Below, one piece after another: positions 54,140-64,000 of a DNA stretch of 64,000 nt. Source of the DNA: Saccharina japonica (lineage: Eukaryota; Sar; Phaeophyceae; Laminariales; Laminariaceae); NCBI GenBank assembly GCA_008828725.1, contig MEHQ01002244.1:1-64000 (forward strand), given 5' to 3'. The translations under genes were made by a program, and so were the position numbers. Every line of letters starts with the position of its first letter. The stretch's first letter is position 1. Under the pieces are notes generated by a model. That model had not been told where the DNA came from, searched no databases, and saw only the letters and a program-made list of their open reading frames with translations.

Positions 54140-57100
54140 CCGTAATATGATACTTCACTAACTCATTAAAATATCCCCTGTCCCCTCCCTCCACGAACGC
54201 CTTACGCGCTATGATGCTATCAATACTACGGACAGTGACCTGGACCCTCATGAGTCGTCCCTTCCAATTACCAGGTATATGATAACCTCAAACCCTGCTA
54301 CCCCTAAATAGCTAATAATGTACCGAAAATAAATTACCGATCTCTTGGATAGGTGAACAGCAAGCAGTGAGCGCCGCCGCCAATATATGATATGTGTGAT
54401 GAACTCATATTACTCTGGGTGGGAACATAGTATTTCCGTATACGACTCATTTTGATTATGATGTGAGTACATATGTATCCATAGCTACAGGAAAGTCAGC
54501 CCGCCGAATGAAAAAACGGACCTTAGGAGACACTCACCCCACCATCCATCGCACAAAAAACACTGGTTATTAACATACCCTACAAAAACCATACTACAAG
54601 TAGTAGTACCATCGATATGTTAACACAATACAGCATGCACGCACCGAAACAAACAACTGATATATATTACGTAACTGCAATTTCACCAGCTAATATACGC
54701 ATCGATATGTATGTATGTTGATAATAACACAGCATCCACAAAAAAACGAAACAACGCCAACTACTACGGCAGCTTCGTGACTTGTGGCTGGATACCTACA
54801 GAGTGTATTGTTCAGTTGGCAACGAGTAATCATTAGCGAGAGGCGCTTTTCAACTGTTCACTCCAAGACCCCCTCGTCTCCCAGTCCTACAGCTGCGTGC
54901 GCACGTTGCCATTGACACCTGCAGCAGCAGTATGATATGATACCCTCGCGCGATTATTTGTCGCCACAACCAACAACTTTCGCTAAAACAAAACCACAAA
55001 TATGCAACCAAAGCATCTTTAGCTTACCAACACAATGTGATCATAAAGCCGGAAGACAAAGAGAGCGTGAACACCCCCCCCCTCCCCCTCCCGCCACAAA
55101 ATCGAGGATCACACACCGTAGAGTCGTGCATGGTGGACGAATGCCTGAGAGAGAGAGACAGTCAACTGCAAAATGATCACCTACTACGCAATTTTTCGCA
55201 TTTACTCAATGACACTGGCACAAAATATATCCCGACACGCCATCCCGACAACATAGAAACCCTTTTAGTATAATACCACCCGTGATGTCGACCCTTTTGA
55301 CTCCCGCTGTGCCTCTTCCCCCAAGGGGAAAAAAAAAAAGCACCACCACCAACAAATAAAAGATAAAAGCACAAGTTTTTTTTCGTACATAAAAACAAAC
55401 ACGCAAACATTACCCGTACCCTAAGGCATTATAGTCAGTGCGGTTCTCCATGACAGACACAGGCACAGACGAAATCGACCTACCGACGAGAGGGGTTACC
55501 GGGCGGGTTATTCGTCCATTCACTCGTAGATGTAGGCACGGTTATCCCACCAAGCCGTTGGGGAATGTTGTATACCCACCCATCTTTGATTCACCACCAC
55601 CACAAGGACTGTATACAGATAAAGAAAAAGGCGGATTGCTGCGTACAACAGGACCAAGCCTTGACAGTTATTAACCCGTCCCACACCACCCATGTTTATA
55701 TTGCAGGCATTGGCTCGAGACGAGCCGTGCATTCGAAACGCTGCAACTAGTAATAGCGCTGTGACATGCTCAACGCCCGAACCACCGTCCGTCTGTACAA
55801 GAAAACGGTCTCCCCGTCCCCGCCCCCCCCCCCCTGGCAGCCATAACTCCACCCCCAATTCCAAATTTGCCCACAACCACCGCCGGCGATTCCCCTAACA
55901 TGCATCCAATTTTTTGCCCCACCCATCCCGAATAACCAACCTAACGCGCACGAAAGCGATGTCCATAAATCTCACTGGCTGCGAGCGATAAATATGTACC
56001 AGGCATGCTCAAGCCGTAGACACCGTCCGCCATTAGACATACATACCGCGTGGCGAGGTAGGTTAACTATCAGCTCAATTTGGTAATCCACCACACCCAG
56101 CTAGCTAGCTTGCTGGTTCCCTCCGCTAGTCCCTCCTTCCCTCTCCCCCCCCCCCCCCCCCCTCCCTATGGCCATACGACTACGGCCATGCATGAATATT
56201 GAGCACACCCCCTCCCTCCCTTCCTTCCTCCCTCCCCCCCCACCCTCGATGAAATCGAACGAAAATGTTTTCTTTTTCCATCACGACCACAAAACGAAAG
56301 AAAACTACAAAAAAAACTCACAAAAGCACAGCATGACCAATACATACACAAAATTGACCCTAGTATATCATAGGACAGCTGAAAACACGACGCAATCCAA
56401 TCCAACACAACAGATGGATGCTGTCCATCACGAGCACCAAGAAAACAAACAAAAAACCGAACATGCACAAGCACGAAATCACCAAAACACGCCTCACAAA
56501 AAGTAACTCCAGGGGTACTGCACCGCCCGAAAGCCTTTCGCACCCCGGACGAATCATATGCAGATAGCTTATGATCAAGATTTTTCAGGGAAGACAAATC
56601 CCTGATATGTTATGATCTGCATGATCTGTATGATCTATAGCTCATACTACCTGGTGGGAGCCGTATAATCTGCACGACCTAGCGCACGTTTCCTGGTTTT
56701 GATTTGTACTATGCAGATCCTGCACAGACTCTCACAACGGCAGGTGAGGAACTAGATGATCTAGATCATGATCTACCTGTAGATGATCTAGCTGTAGATG
56801 ATCTTACGACTGCAAACCGCCACAGCGGGAGCGGGGGCGCCCTTAGAAAAAGCCATCACCCAAGAAGGTACGGTCACTAGCCACGGATGTTTTCCCCCCA
56901 GACCAAACCAAACCCGCTAGGGCTCCTCCACATATATATGAATGCTGCACCCCGCCAAGCATCGATCCCACCGCGGCATGATAAGCACCTCCAGCTCGCC
57001 AAAAGTAAATAGCCCCACCCACTCACCCACCTGCCTGCAAACATAACAGGCAGCATCGCCGCGCCGAAACAAAAACAACAAAACACATCAGTCAGTCCCA

Positions 57101-57500
57101 TATGGACACAAGTTGCACCCCCCCCCCCCCCGCTACAATAGTGCTAGCACCTACCCCCCCTTGCTAAACATAACAGTCTCCATTCACCAGCATGCAGGTG
57201 GCATCTCGGTAAATATCTACGGCTACTCGTACGTAGTCCCATCTACTCGTCGTGCTGGTAGCACCTCCTCGCTAGAAAAAAAACAAAATTCCATCATACA
57301 TCCGCACAGAAAACGCCATCCGCCACTCCACAAACACCCCACCTCACCCCCCCCCCCGTACACGACGCGTGCGCCGTCCTAAAACTCCATAACCATCCAA
57401 GGGCTCCCGGCATCCCAACCATTTCAAGTCGCAACGCTTTCTCACTGCCCCCTCCCTAGACTTGCAAACCCTCTTCCAAATCAATCGTTACATGCAGGAC
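54140..57500. other. No gene recognised
   Basis: AT-richer DNA with TACCAGGTAT words, C-runs (55075, 55830, 56145, 57115) and a GATGATCTAG repeat at 56755-56805. One truncated G-run element at 56166. Open frames up to 143 codons on the minus strand (56170-56600) overlap that element and are not convincing. Confidence 0.3.
56166..56216 (-). mobile_element. G-run element family A, copy 9 (5' end)
   Basis: On the minus strand: G-rich run, GTGTGCTCAATATTCATGCA, TGGCCGTAGTCGTATGGCCA, then a second G-run instead of the remainder. A 5' fragment bounded by G-runs on both sides. Confidence 0.7.
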
Positions 57501-57504
57501 CGCG

Positions 57505-57935
57505 ACCGCAGCCGACACTTGTGTGTTTTGTTGATTTCTTCCTCCTTCTTTCCTCCGATCACCCGTTTCATCCCGGTCTCCCTAAAATACCAAAAATCCC
57601 CATACAAGTGACGTCACATCCATACATACAGACAGGACCACCTAACAGCAGCCGAAAATTGTGTTTTTGTTTTCTTTCTCCTTCTCTCATCTGATCACCC
57701 ATCTCATTCCCTCCTCCCGAAAATTGCAAAACCTCATACGAGTGACGCCAATCCGTACCTACAGGGCCGCCATAACAGCAGCCGAAAATTGTGTTGTTTT
57801 CTTGTCTTCCTCCTTCCCTCATCCAACCACCACCCATCCCATTCCCCCCTCCCCAAAATTGCAAACCCTCACACGAGTGACGTCAATCCATACATACAGG
57901 ACCGCCATAACAGCAGCCGAAAAATGTGTTTGTTT
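57505..57935. repeat. 130-bp tandem repeat, three to four units
   Basis: GCCGAAAATTGTG recurs at 57651, 57781 and 57916 with an older form at 57505. Each unit has a pyrimidine-rich part and GAGTGACGYCAATCC-ATACATACAGG. Inside each unit GTGACGTCA-type words occur. Confidence 0.85.
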
Positions 57936-58259
57936 CCACCCCCTCGCCCCCCCCTCGTGAAACGCCACCCCCCAAGCACGGTGCTCCGTCATCAGCAAAA
58001 ACGCTACGTATTCCGGGGGGGCTAATGTTGTAAGAAGAACCCGCGAGGGGCCCAAAAACCACAGCACCCCCCTATGTTTACACGCCATTTTGTTTCTTAT
58101 TACTAAGTTCCCCCGAAACAGGAGACCGGCCTTCTAGTACGCGTCAAGGCCTCTTCTGGCCTTGACATACTAGTTTTAGTGTAGCGGGGAGGGCGGTCAG
58201 CCAATCCCCCCCCCCCCAACCGCGGCCTCCTAACATATCAAAAACCGAAGCGCACGCCA

Positions 58260-58985
58260 TCAAGGCCCAGGCCCGTTCTGTACAATGGAAATGCCCACGA
58301 TAAGAAACAGCGGGGCGGTGACCCCGACCAGATCCATTATCGGCATGGCGTTCCTCCGGAGGGCCTTGCCGGCGCACTTCTTCCTCGAGGCCTTCACCTC
58401 GGTCTTCTCCGAAGCTCGCCTCCTCCTCTCCCCGCCCCTTTGCCTCCCAACCTCTCCACCCAAGACGCGATCACCCACCACCCCCTCCCCCCCCTCCCCT
58501 CCCGCCTCCACCCTCTCCTCCTCCTCTTCCTTAGCCTCCCAGCCGTAACCCTCTATCCCCAATTCTGCCACCCGTCTAGCGTGGCGCGCGCGTTTCCGCC
58601 AGGGGCGGTCATCGGCGGAAGCCCAGGGAGCAAGCTCGGGAAACAGCTCAACCTCCCCAGAAATCGAAACGCCTCCTGGCTCAGGCGGGATGAGGGGTTC
58701 GGCGTGTGATCCCATGGAGCCGCCGGAGGTGTCCGGGTCGGCGATGCACATGTCGGCGTCGACTCGGAAGCTTAAAGTCATGGAGGGCTGGCTGTTGCTG
58801 CTGTTACTGGTGGTGGTGGAAGTCTTGGTGCTGTATGGCGGGGCGGAGCGTTTGCGGCCGTCTCGAGACATTTGCAGGGCTCCGAGCGTGCCCGACGCGC
58901 CGCTGATTGGTATGCAATCTCCGCTCATGCTGCTGCTGCTACTCATGCTGCTGCCTGTCATGCTGCTGCTGCTGCTGGGGGGGGG
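58260..58985 (-). CDS. Orphan terminal exon, acidic/basic with hydrophobic C-terminus
   Basis: The minus-strand frame is open from an acceptor-like CCCCCAG run at about 58985 to a TGA near 58260. It reads Ser/Met-rich SSSMSGDC, MSRDGRKRSAPPYS, EVELFPELAPWASADDRPWR, RARHARRVAELGIEGYGW, a Glu run, a Lys/Arg-rich stretch and finally MDLVGVTAPLFLIVGISIVQ, a possible C-terminal membrane segment. This order is gene-like but I recognise no family. It could be the last exon of the gene that starts at 60657; the direct phase does not fit, so at least one exon would be missing between. Confidence 0.5.
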   Translation of the reverse strand, partial: PPPSSSSSMTGSSMSSSSSMSGDCIPISGASGTLGALQMSRDGRKRSAPPYSTKTSTTTSNSSNSQPSMTLSFRVDADMCIADPDTSGGSMGSHAEPLIPPEPGGVSISGEVELFPELAPWASADDRPWRKRARHARRVAELGIEGYGWEAKEEEEERVEAGGEGGEGVVGDRVLGGEVGRQRGGERRRRASEKTEVKASRKKCAGKALRRNAMPIMDLVGVTAPLFLIVGISIVQNGPGP

Positions 58986-59399
58986 GGTTGGAAACATTCG
59001 GGGTCGGAAAAGGAATACTTGAGCCACGATTTTATTATTGGCTCCGGGGTTTTGGACAACACGAAAATGCCGTACACAGCTACGGGTTTCCACTCTAGGT
59101 GCCAGGGTTGTAAACCACTCTACGGGATTTTATTGTACCAGGGTTTGTTTGATTACACGGGGCTACTCTTACTTGGACACCGCGGCTACAATGTTATCGT
59201 ATTATCGCGGCAGTGCGTTTTTTTACGGTACTCGTACACCCGTACCCATTGCTCCCACCTCAGGCTTTTGGCGGCTGAATCAGTTGTCAGGGTTATTCGT
59301 TCTGCTCGTTTCCTACGTAGGGTGTGTCGACAATTTTAATTATGTCGAATAAGTTGGTGCGAGCCACCGTCCATAAATGCACCCTCCAAAACTAAGCAA

Positions 59400-59805
59400 A
59401 AACTGACGCTGCTGATATGATACTCGTACAGACAAATGGGCCTCCCCACGGTTTTGACAATGAGCGCACGCCGGTCCTGGCACGCACAAACAAACAGACG
59501 ATTGTTCTCGCTACCGAGGTAAGTGCAAATACAAGCCAACCTCCCGCCCAAAAAAACGAAAGTACAGCTGTTCATAAATGAGTATCGGCGATGCAATGTC
59601 AGCAAAACGCTGCTGCTTATAATCCGACTCGTGGTATGCGTTATACTTCGTATGAGATAGTTGTACCGGTACTTATTAAATAGACAGACGGGGCTCCCGG
59701 AAACATTGGCAATGCGTGCACGCCGACCCTGGTACGCACAAACAAACATACAAGTTGATTTCCTCACGAACCAAGCATATCGGTGCAAACGCAGATAAAT
59801 GCAAA
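59400..59805. repeat. Two diverged 240-bp copies
   Basis: GCGCACGCCGGTCCTGGCAC with ACAAACAAACA and a following CTCRCNACCNAG block at about 59460-59530 recur at about 59708-59780. Minus-strand open frame over both is probably not a gene. Confidence 0.5.
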
Positions 59806-60394
59806 AGCTTTCACATAAAATAACCAAAATTACAGCAATTTCGGTTTTCCTACCGACCAGTAATTTTAAAGCCCGTCAAAACCCAAAGTACACCATTGCT
59901 ATGAAGAAAAATAACTATTGAAATAGTCTATACCTGGTGTCTATTACGTGGGACCGTGTGTTTTTGTGCTTCAGTCGTGATGCGTATCTGACTGATTTTT
60001 GTATTCTTTGCTTTTGACTACCAGTACGTTTTTTTCCCTGGGTTATTCCTCCGCTCCAGTTTTTTGGAGTCTGGCCTGTAACCACGGACACACGATTTTG
60101 GACATGAGTATACGAATCCAGAACTCACAATAGACCCAGATTCCATGTACTCCCCTAAGTTTAGACGTTTACACACCATATACCTACAGATGTTAATAAT
60201 CTCTTATTTTTGGCCAGACTGGAATTCTTGCGTAAGATTGGGTGTGTTCCGCACTATTTTCAGTACAAAGAGGTCGCATTTTATTTTATTTTCGTTATCC
60301 TCCGGCGGATGGGTAAAATTTGTATTCCCTCCCCCCCCGAAACCTCACCCTCAAATTCTTTATTATCAGATTCTTAACTCTTGTAGAACTGCAG

Positions 60395-60455
60395 TCCAGT
60401 TTTGGGGACAAACTACTCTAATTCTAAGTAATCTGTCCCCAAAACGGGACTCCAG
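60395..60455. repeat. Palindrome related to the TTTAACCC MITE
   Basis: CAGTTTTGGGGACAAACTAC and TCTGTCCCCAAAACGGGACT are inverted around TCTAATTCTAAG, the same core as the MITE at 12672. Flanked by CTGCAGTC / GACTCCAG. Confidence 0.6.
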
Positions 60456-60545
60456 TCCTATAAGGGTTAGCATCCCGTCGCGTACTGTATATGTGTGTGC
60501 GTCTGATTACCATGTTCCCCCTTGAAAGTACACGTGGTGGCGCAC

Positions 60546-60657
60546 CTCGGATAGCGAACGAAGGCGCGAAAGCCTCTGCCGTAGGCGAGCCCAGCAGCGC
60601 CGACACGACCAACGAAGTCGCCGTCTTGAGCTTGAGCGTCATTTTATCCATCCCCAT
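60546..60657 (-). CDS. First exon with plastid-type presequence
   Basis: ATG at 60657 (alternative ATGs at 60651 and 60642) and a donor GAG|GTGCGCC at 60546/60545; 37 codons plus one base. MTLKLKTATSLVVSALLG is a hydrophobic signal peptide and SPTAEAFAPSFAIRG carries a cleavage site followed by F-A-P, the motif that starts the transit peptide of plastid proteins in secondary red algae. It therefore probably targets its protein to a plastid bounded by four membranes. The next exon was not found with confidence; 58260-58985 on the same strand is one candidate terminal exon. Confidence 0.55.
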
Positions 60658-61039
60658 TAAAAGTACAGCACGTCTCCTACAAAGATAAGAACAGGAGAAC
60701 AGGAGAACTAACAAGTGCGTCTTCTTCTTCTCTTGGTAAGTAGCACGCCTGGCAGTCTTGGAAGAAGCAGAGAGGGTTTTTGCCTGTGTCGTGTGTGTAG
60801 TGCCCAACGAAGCGTTATATTGTGTTGCCCCCCGCCTCTCTTGTCTCTCCAGTATCTGCAAAACGTTCCGCGAGTTTCGAGGCAGAAAAGGAATCCGAGG
60901 GGAAAGGAAGAACAACGGAACAAAAGGGAAGGGGAGGGTAACTAAGTCCAACGGTTCCAGCCGGTTGGTAGAGAGGGAGGGGGGGGGACGGGGGACGACA
61001 CAATGTCTGTCCCGTGTATGTTTCCCCCCCCCCCATTTT

Positions 61040-61240
61040 TGTTTTTAATTTCAACTACGTCTTATATTATATCCGTATCATATTCGCCCTTCTTTCTCCG
61101 GCTCACTTCGTATCTAATCGTAAATTCAGATCCGGGGTCAGATATCGCAAGAGGGGTTCGGCCCGTTCTTCCCTCGTCAATTCGCGTCGGACGAATGGTT
61201 TCAATGGAGCTGACCTTACCAGGACACTCTACATTATTTG
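61040..61240 (-). mobile_element. tRNA-derived SINE, body fragment
   Basis: TCGCCCTTCTTTCTCCGGCT, ATCTAATCGTAAATTCAGAT and CGTCAATTCGCGTCGG correspond to the SINE body on the minus strand; the head is gone. Confidence 0.5.
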
Positions 61241-61835
61241 GATAACTCTGGTATTAATAGTAGTCTAACGGATATAAGACTGCTGTCACTCTGCTGGCGA
61301 ATGCCCTGGGTTTCGAATTTCGGTTGGTGTCAAAATATGTAACACAGACAGGCCTTATTTCGCGCTTGCTTTTTTCACCACCCGGCGGGATTTCCCGTGA
61401 TCGGGTGGTATCTAACGAACCCCGGTGATAACCCTGGCCTCTTTACGCTACAGTATTTGGCTGTTTTCTATCACCGGGGGTGGTTTCTTGCCTGAGTACT
61501 TTTCCGTCGCCAAAAGCGCGAGAGCGCGAGTTGGTCAATTTCGAAGTTGAAAAATTCGATGGAAATTGACGAGTAGTGGGAGCGATGGAATCTCTAGAGG
61601 TACGTAGGCGCCATGAAAATGGAGGCGTGTACCGCGAGGGAGAAGGGGTGATACCTGTGACAACGGCTTAGCAATGTCCCGAACGGCTTGACAATGTCCC
61701 GAAGGCTTTTCGGGGGGTAAAACCGTAAAACCTCCCATGTCGAGTTGGCAAGTATGAAAATAAAAAATAAAAAAGAGAAAGTGAGTACTCGTCGTACGAT
61801 ATGATTGCAGGGGTTCCCATTTGGGAATGTCACTA

Positions 61836-61963
61836 CTGTCACGGGGCACCACAGTAAACATTACCATATGTTGTTGGTAAAACATGGGAAATACACACCA
61901 GGTAGGATTTTGTGTGTACCATAGGTACTATTTACTAGTGTTTACTATGGTCCCCGGTAATAG
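61836..61963. mobile_element. TA-flanked MITE copy
   Basis: TCACGGGGCACCACAGTAAA ... TTTACTATGGTCCCCGGTAATA; core diverged (GGGAAATACACACC). It is inserted in a stretch with GGGGTTCCCATTTG on both sides. Confidence 0.7.
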
Positions 61964-62130
61964 GGCTTCATTTTTTAGAAATCCACTAAAGTAGGGGTTC
62001 CCATTTGAGATTTGTCACTTTTGCTTTAGGAATCTGCCAATTGCTGTGGTGAACGAACGAAGCCAACAATGCACATGCCGTTTTTTTCCGATGCCCTGAG
62101 GTAAACATGAAACTTCACGTTCTCGTTATA

Positions 62131-62654
62131 TTTATGTTTTAACGTTTTGTGGCACGTCTATCCTTAAAATAGCATTTTCGGTAAAGATCCAAAATGGCCA
62201 TTTTCAAGATAAGTATTATCCTGCATTCATAAGAAATTCACATTCTAGACACGATACTGAAAATGTAGTCAAGGACTATTGTACGTAGTGATAGCCTGCA
62301 AGATCCTCATCCAAGTTTTTTCGCGTAGAATGTCTATTTTTTATGGAGATACTGCTTATTTTCTCGTTTTGTGGCTATTCCTTACCGCAATCATCCATTT
62401 TGTTTTACGTAGAATGTTCATTTCTGATGGAGATGCTGATTTTCCCGTTTTGCGGCTTTTCCTTATCGTTTTTGTTGGTGTAGAATGATGGTCTTACAGG
62501 CGATCACTAAAATTGTCCTTGATTACATTTTCAGTATCATGTCTAGAATGTGGTTTTCTGATAAAGCAGGATTTGTTTTTATCTTGGAAATGGCCTTTTA
62601 GAATATTTACTTAAAAAGATACTTCAAGGATATACCGCAAAAACCGAAAACATA
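62131..62654. mobile_element. Long-TIR element, about 525 bp
   Basis: Inverted arms of about 170 bp. The best part, ATTCTAGACACGATACTGAA with AATGTAGTCAAGGAC (62244-62280), is matched at 62505-62550; outward matching continues through TGGCCATTTTCAAGATAA to TATGTTTT. The centre holds two tandem 85-bp units (GCGTAGAATGT...GGAGATACTG). No transposase. Confidence 0.65.
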
Positions 62655-62663
62655 TTAATAAAA

Positions 62664-63265
62664 GGGCAGCGGCCAAAAACAGGTACACCTGGTCCGTTCG
62701 GGCCAAAAACAGGTAATACTAAAATCAAGTTTAAAACGCCCCCCACGAACCTGCCGTTCCTTGCAACGCAAAGTGGAGTTTTTTCATGCTCTTCGTGCTC
62801 GCCCGGTGGCTACGTATACGAATAGCTGCAAATAATAGTACGAGGAACGAACGCCTGCTGCTGTATTCTCCCTTCTCAGCTTGCGACACCCCTGGTATTC
62901 AATCCCGAAGGGGAGCCTTCCATGTCGTATTATTTCGGCGGAGGTGTGCAGGCAGATAATATGTGTGTCGCTCGAGTGGCGTGTGGCGCGAGGTGCGAAG
63001 GGAGGAGGGGGTCTCCGCGTACGTCGGCATTTGTATAGGGGGCATAGGGTCGAACTATGAAGGGCTTAAAAACGAGAAAAAAAACGGTGAAAGTCAAGCA
63101 GAGTAGACAAAATCAGGTATACCTGGGCTCGAAAGAGTCAAAAACAGGTACAACGAGTTTTGGACCAATGGCAGGGCACGTAGAGCGCGTTTTTTACTTG
63201 AGTTTAAGTATGTACCTGTTTTTGGCTGCAAACGGACCAGGTATACCTTTTTTTGGCCGCTTCCC
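62664..63265. mobile_element. Non-autonomous MULE-type element, 602 bp
   Basis: Terminal inverted repeats of about 58 bp start GGGCAGCGGCCAAAAACAGG and GGGAAGCGGCCAAAAAAAGG (minus strand) and share ACACCTGGTCCGTT. The 9-bp target duplication TTAATAAAA is perfect (62655-62663 and 63266-63274). A third partial copy of the terminal repeat lies inside at about 63112-63150. No transposase; the 70-codon frame at 63057 is mostly terminal repeat. Confidence 0.85.
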
Positions 63266-63534
63266 TTAATAAAACCTTTGTAGAACTGTGCTCCCGTTTT
63301 GGAAGTAGAGTAAAACTGATTTATATTATAAAGGGTCGGAACAAAAAATCGGGAACGCGAATCTTCATTTTCATATTAAAAAATGTTCTAAACACGACAG
63401 CTGTGCGGCCGACCAATTGAATGGTTGAAACTCAAGTTTACCAGATTTTTACATAGGGCTTTGCTGGAAAAAAACGGCGTGTGGAATTTTGTAATTGGCA
63501 GGTTCCTGAAACAAAAGTGACGTTCTCAAATTGG

Positions 63535-64000
63535 AACCCCCAATGGGATATATGCTCTGTACGCGAAGTTTCCGGGTTTCCATGGGGAAAGTTGTCCGTT
63601 GCTGCCGGTACTGCTGTAGTCTGGTGTGACGCCATGACGGCGGTGATCTTTTTGGGAATGTAATACCGTGCCGCCACCCGTACCAGGGTACTTAGTGCAC
63701 AGCCCCCCACAGCAGGTAGTATCATAGTACTGACTGTTAACCCCACAGCAGTTAGGTTTACAACTGAAAACCCTACCGGGTTCAAGGTTTGGTCGACTTC
63801 GTTCGATGACGTTTTTCTTCGACGAAGAGCCCTTCAAGGTCCTCGGCCCCTCGATATATCAGGTACCAGGTATTCACCAGGTATTCAGCACACTAATAAA
63901 AAGTGGTCCCTTTAAAGTGCCGGTATGCGCCAGCCAACAATACCGGCGCCATACGTACTCGTATCGGCAACCGGCATTGCTACACAGCACACGGCCACAC
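63535..64000. other. Right edge, no gene recognised
   Basis: Short open frames only. A closing block with CAACAATACCGGC and CGGCAACCGGCA (63930-63985) resembles 50185-50300, so it is probably another dispersed repeat cut by the window edge. Confidence 0.35.

Larger units (their letters stand above)
61994..63531. mobile_element. Possible outer TIR element holding two inner elements
   Basis: GGGGTTCCCATTTGAGA ... TCACTTTTG ... CTGCCAATT at 61994-62042 is matched in inverted form at 63486-63531 over about 48 bp with several mismatches. Between them lie the palindromic element 62131-62654 and the MULE-type element 62664-63265. A further GGGGTTCCCATTTG at 61809 complicates the left end. Target duplication not identified. 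Confidence 0.4.

Noticed and set aside
59336-59827. 163-codon minus-strand frame with a repeated FVCA..GRRA..V pattern
   Set aside because: It follows a diverged two-unit DNA repeat; no start context, splice signal or known domain.
1-64000. Retrovirus-like or LTR elements, LINE reverse transcriptase, transposase genes
   Set aside because: No frame with the expected catalytic motifs was seen; all mobile elements called here are short and non-autonomous.

Overview
The window is nuclear DNA from an intron-rich eukaryote, most likely a photosynthetic stramenopile; a brown alga or close relative fits best, but the species cannot be named from sequence alone. The reasons are short exons (50-200 nt) separated by introns of about 0.3-1.7 kb with GT/AG borders in matching phase, moderate GC, many small transposons and minisatellites, and one exon whose N-terminus looks like a signal peptide with the F-A-P plastid motif typical of secondary red plastids.

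Layout. 0.6-8.0 kb (+): a DUF726/TMCO4-type alpha/beta hydrolase gene, 3' part, eight exons, with Ser, Asp and His candidates for a catalytic triad. 8.0-10.0 kb: convergent intergenic space. 10.0-32.5 kb (-): most of a large SNF2-type helicase gene, about 22 exons plus one duplicated exon pair, closest by eye to the plant At3g54460 type. It carries motif I (DEPGLGKT), an inserted bromodomain, motif Ia, the DEGH box, motif III, a RING-like zinc motif on two mini-exons, the helicase C motifs and a long disordered tail. Two helicase exons lie in a 1.4 kb near-identical direct duplication on either side of an N gap (15028-15500), which may be an assembly artefact. 32.5-40.7 kb: transposon-rich DNA that should also hold the missing 5' exons of the helicase. 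40.7-41.5 kb (-): an orphan open frame. 41.8-45.0 kb (+): a two-exon gene for a small membrane-anchored protein. 45-58 kb: repeats and non-autonomous DNA transposons with no convincing gene. 58.3-60.7 kb (-): an orphan acidic/basic exon with a hydrophobic C-terminus and, upstream, a plastid-presequence exon that may or may not belong to the same gene. 61-64 kb: nested DNA elements.

The repeats are the dominant feature. I find a roughly 210-bp element with a 5' G-run and a covarying stem, a related shorter family, a tRNA-derived SINE with A and B boxes, a TA-flanked MITE in at least seven copies, and single non-autonomous elements of hAT type (8-bp target duplication), MULE type (9-bp), Harbinger type (TAA) and an unassigned type (6-bp). 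Almost every intron of the two large genes carries its own, different tandem repeat. I saw no rRNA, intact tRNA gene, CRISPR array, retrovirus-like gene or bacterial operon.
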